From the NCBI GenBank assembly GCA_900313265.1, contig OMRN01000377.1, positions 1 through 6,465 of the forward strand: DNA of 6,465 nt. The letters run 5' to 3'. Under the pieces are notes generated by a model that worked only from the letters and a program-made list of their open reading frames with translations, searched no databases and was not told the DNA's origin. Origin of the DNA: an uncultured Lachnospiraceae bacterium. GTDB lineage: Bacteria > Bacillota > Clostridia > Lachnospirales > Lachnospiraceae. Both the position numbers and the translations under genes were made by a program. This document shows, in pieces, positions 5,807 through 6,465 of the stretch (position 1 is the stretch's first letter; each line of letters opens with the position of its first letter).

Positions 5807-6465
5807 TTATTCTTCCCTCTTGTGTTCCCAGGGCATTGTTTTATACTGAATCAGTTTTACCAGTGCCATCAGTATTAAACTGATGACGGAAACCAGAAGA
5901 ATTACCGCAAACATTTTATCGTAGGATAAAGATTTTTTTACTCTCGTCATATAAACGCCGAGACCGATAAAGCCGCCGAGCCATTCGGCAATTACCGCTC
6001 CCACTACGGAGTAGGATACGGCTATTTTTAATCCGGAAAAGAAATTTCCGAGTGCCGAAGGAACCTTTACCTTCCAGAAAATCTGCCACCTGGTCGCCTT
6101 CATGGATTTCATGAGTTTTATAAGGTCGGAATCAACCGACTGGAATCCCTCCAACAATCCTACAGCCATCGGGAAAAATGCAACAAGCACAACCAGAATA
6201 ACCTTCGGCCAGATTCCGTAAGAAAACCACAGGATTAAAAGCGGAGCAATGGCAACGGGCGGAATGGTCTGTGTAAGCACCAGAATCGGATACAGAGCGC
6301 TTTTTACAACCGGAAAGGTGTCCATTAATGCTGCGCATAAAAATCCCAGAAATACTCCCATCATCAAACCGATAAATACTTCCAGAAGCGTAATTCCGGC
6401 ATGATGCATAAGAAGCGGAAAATCCGTAACAAAGGCTTTGCCCACATCAACGGGGGATGGAAGCA
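5807..6465 (-). CDS. thiX: ABC transporter permease, NitT/TauT/SsuC family, probable ThiX; N-terminus outside the window
   Basis: The frame is open to the right edge and encodes 218 full residues before TAA at 5807-5809. A GTG at 6445 is not the likely start: the upstream in-frame codons read LPSPVDV, the usual LPSP motif lying after TM1 in these permeases, so the first TM and start codon are beyond base 6465. About five membrane segments are visible, matching the six-TM family with one missing. The cytoplasmic EAA-type loop that docks the ATPase is clear: EGFQSVDSDLIKLMKSMKAT followed by RWQIFWKVKVPSAL, with the conserved Pro near its end. It forms the membrane channel, as a homodimer in this family. 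It is the first of the three importer genes here, and any promoter or TPP riboswitch for the operon would lie upstream, out of view. The substrate is inferred from the ThiY-like binding protein. Confidence 0.93.
   Translation of the reverse strand, partial: LPSPVDVGKAFVTDFPLLMHHAGITLLEVFIGLMMGVFLGFLCAALMDTFPVVKSALYPILVLTQTIPPVAIAPLLILWFSYGIWPKVILVVLVAFFPMAVGLLEGFQSVDSDLIKLMKSMKATRWQIFWKVKVPSALGNFFSGLKIAVSYSVVGAVIAEWLGGFIGLGVYMTRVKKSLSYDKMFAVILLVSVISLILMALVKLIQYKTMPWEHKREE

Noticed and set aside
6443..6445. GTG as the start codon of the permease, giving a 212-residue protein.
   Set aside because: Upstream in-frame codons encode the conserved LPSP segment and the frame is open to the window edge. 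The GTG is therefore an internal Val codon and the gene is cut by the edge.

Overview
The window looks like ordinary chromosome from a low-to-moderate GC Firmicute, most likely a Clostridia member of the Lachnospiraceae type. The reasons are the AG-rich Shine-Dalgarno sites, two lipobox lipoproteins with no outer-membrane proteins, a PTPS_related-type polytopic membrane protein, and a short XRE-like regulator with a Cys cluster of a kind common in that group. The organism is inferred from protein style only. All six supported genes lie on the minus strand, so transcription runs from high to low coordinates. I saw no RNA gene, CRISPR array, insertion sequence or phage gene.

Right part (6465 down to 3883): a three-gene ABC importer of the NitT/TauT/SsuB superfamily, in the order permease (its N-terminus lies beyond the right edge), lipoprotein substrate-binding protein, ATPase. 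The binding protein carries a DWTPNTNHTG motif and NMT1/ThiY-like character throughout. The best reading is a ThiXYZ-type importer of a thiamine pyrimidine precursor (HMP or formylaminopyrimidine). The binding protein would capture substrate at the outer membrane face, the permease dimer would carry it across and the ATPase would drive the cycle. An unusually purine-rich mRNA spacer separates permease and binding protein.

Middle (3882 to 3640): a 243-base gap with no gene. It holds a perfect 9-bp inverted repeat and a GC-rich palindrome followed by six T on the minus strand. This is probably where the importer operon ends and the next unit begins.

Left part (3639 down to 1): a probable second operon with gaps of 36 and 52 bases. 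It encodes an XRE-like HTH protein with a CX3CX3C cluster, a 765-residue membrane protein resembling GT-C/PTPS_related proteins, and an unrecognised lipoprotein cut by the left edge. The last two are probably envelope proteins that work in the same place, but no substrate can be named.

I did not find a clearly new system. The points most worth a second look are the uncharacterised membrane protein/lipoprotein pair, the Cys cluster in the regulator, and the purine-rich spacer inside the importer operon.
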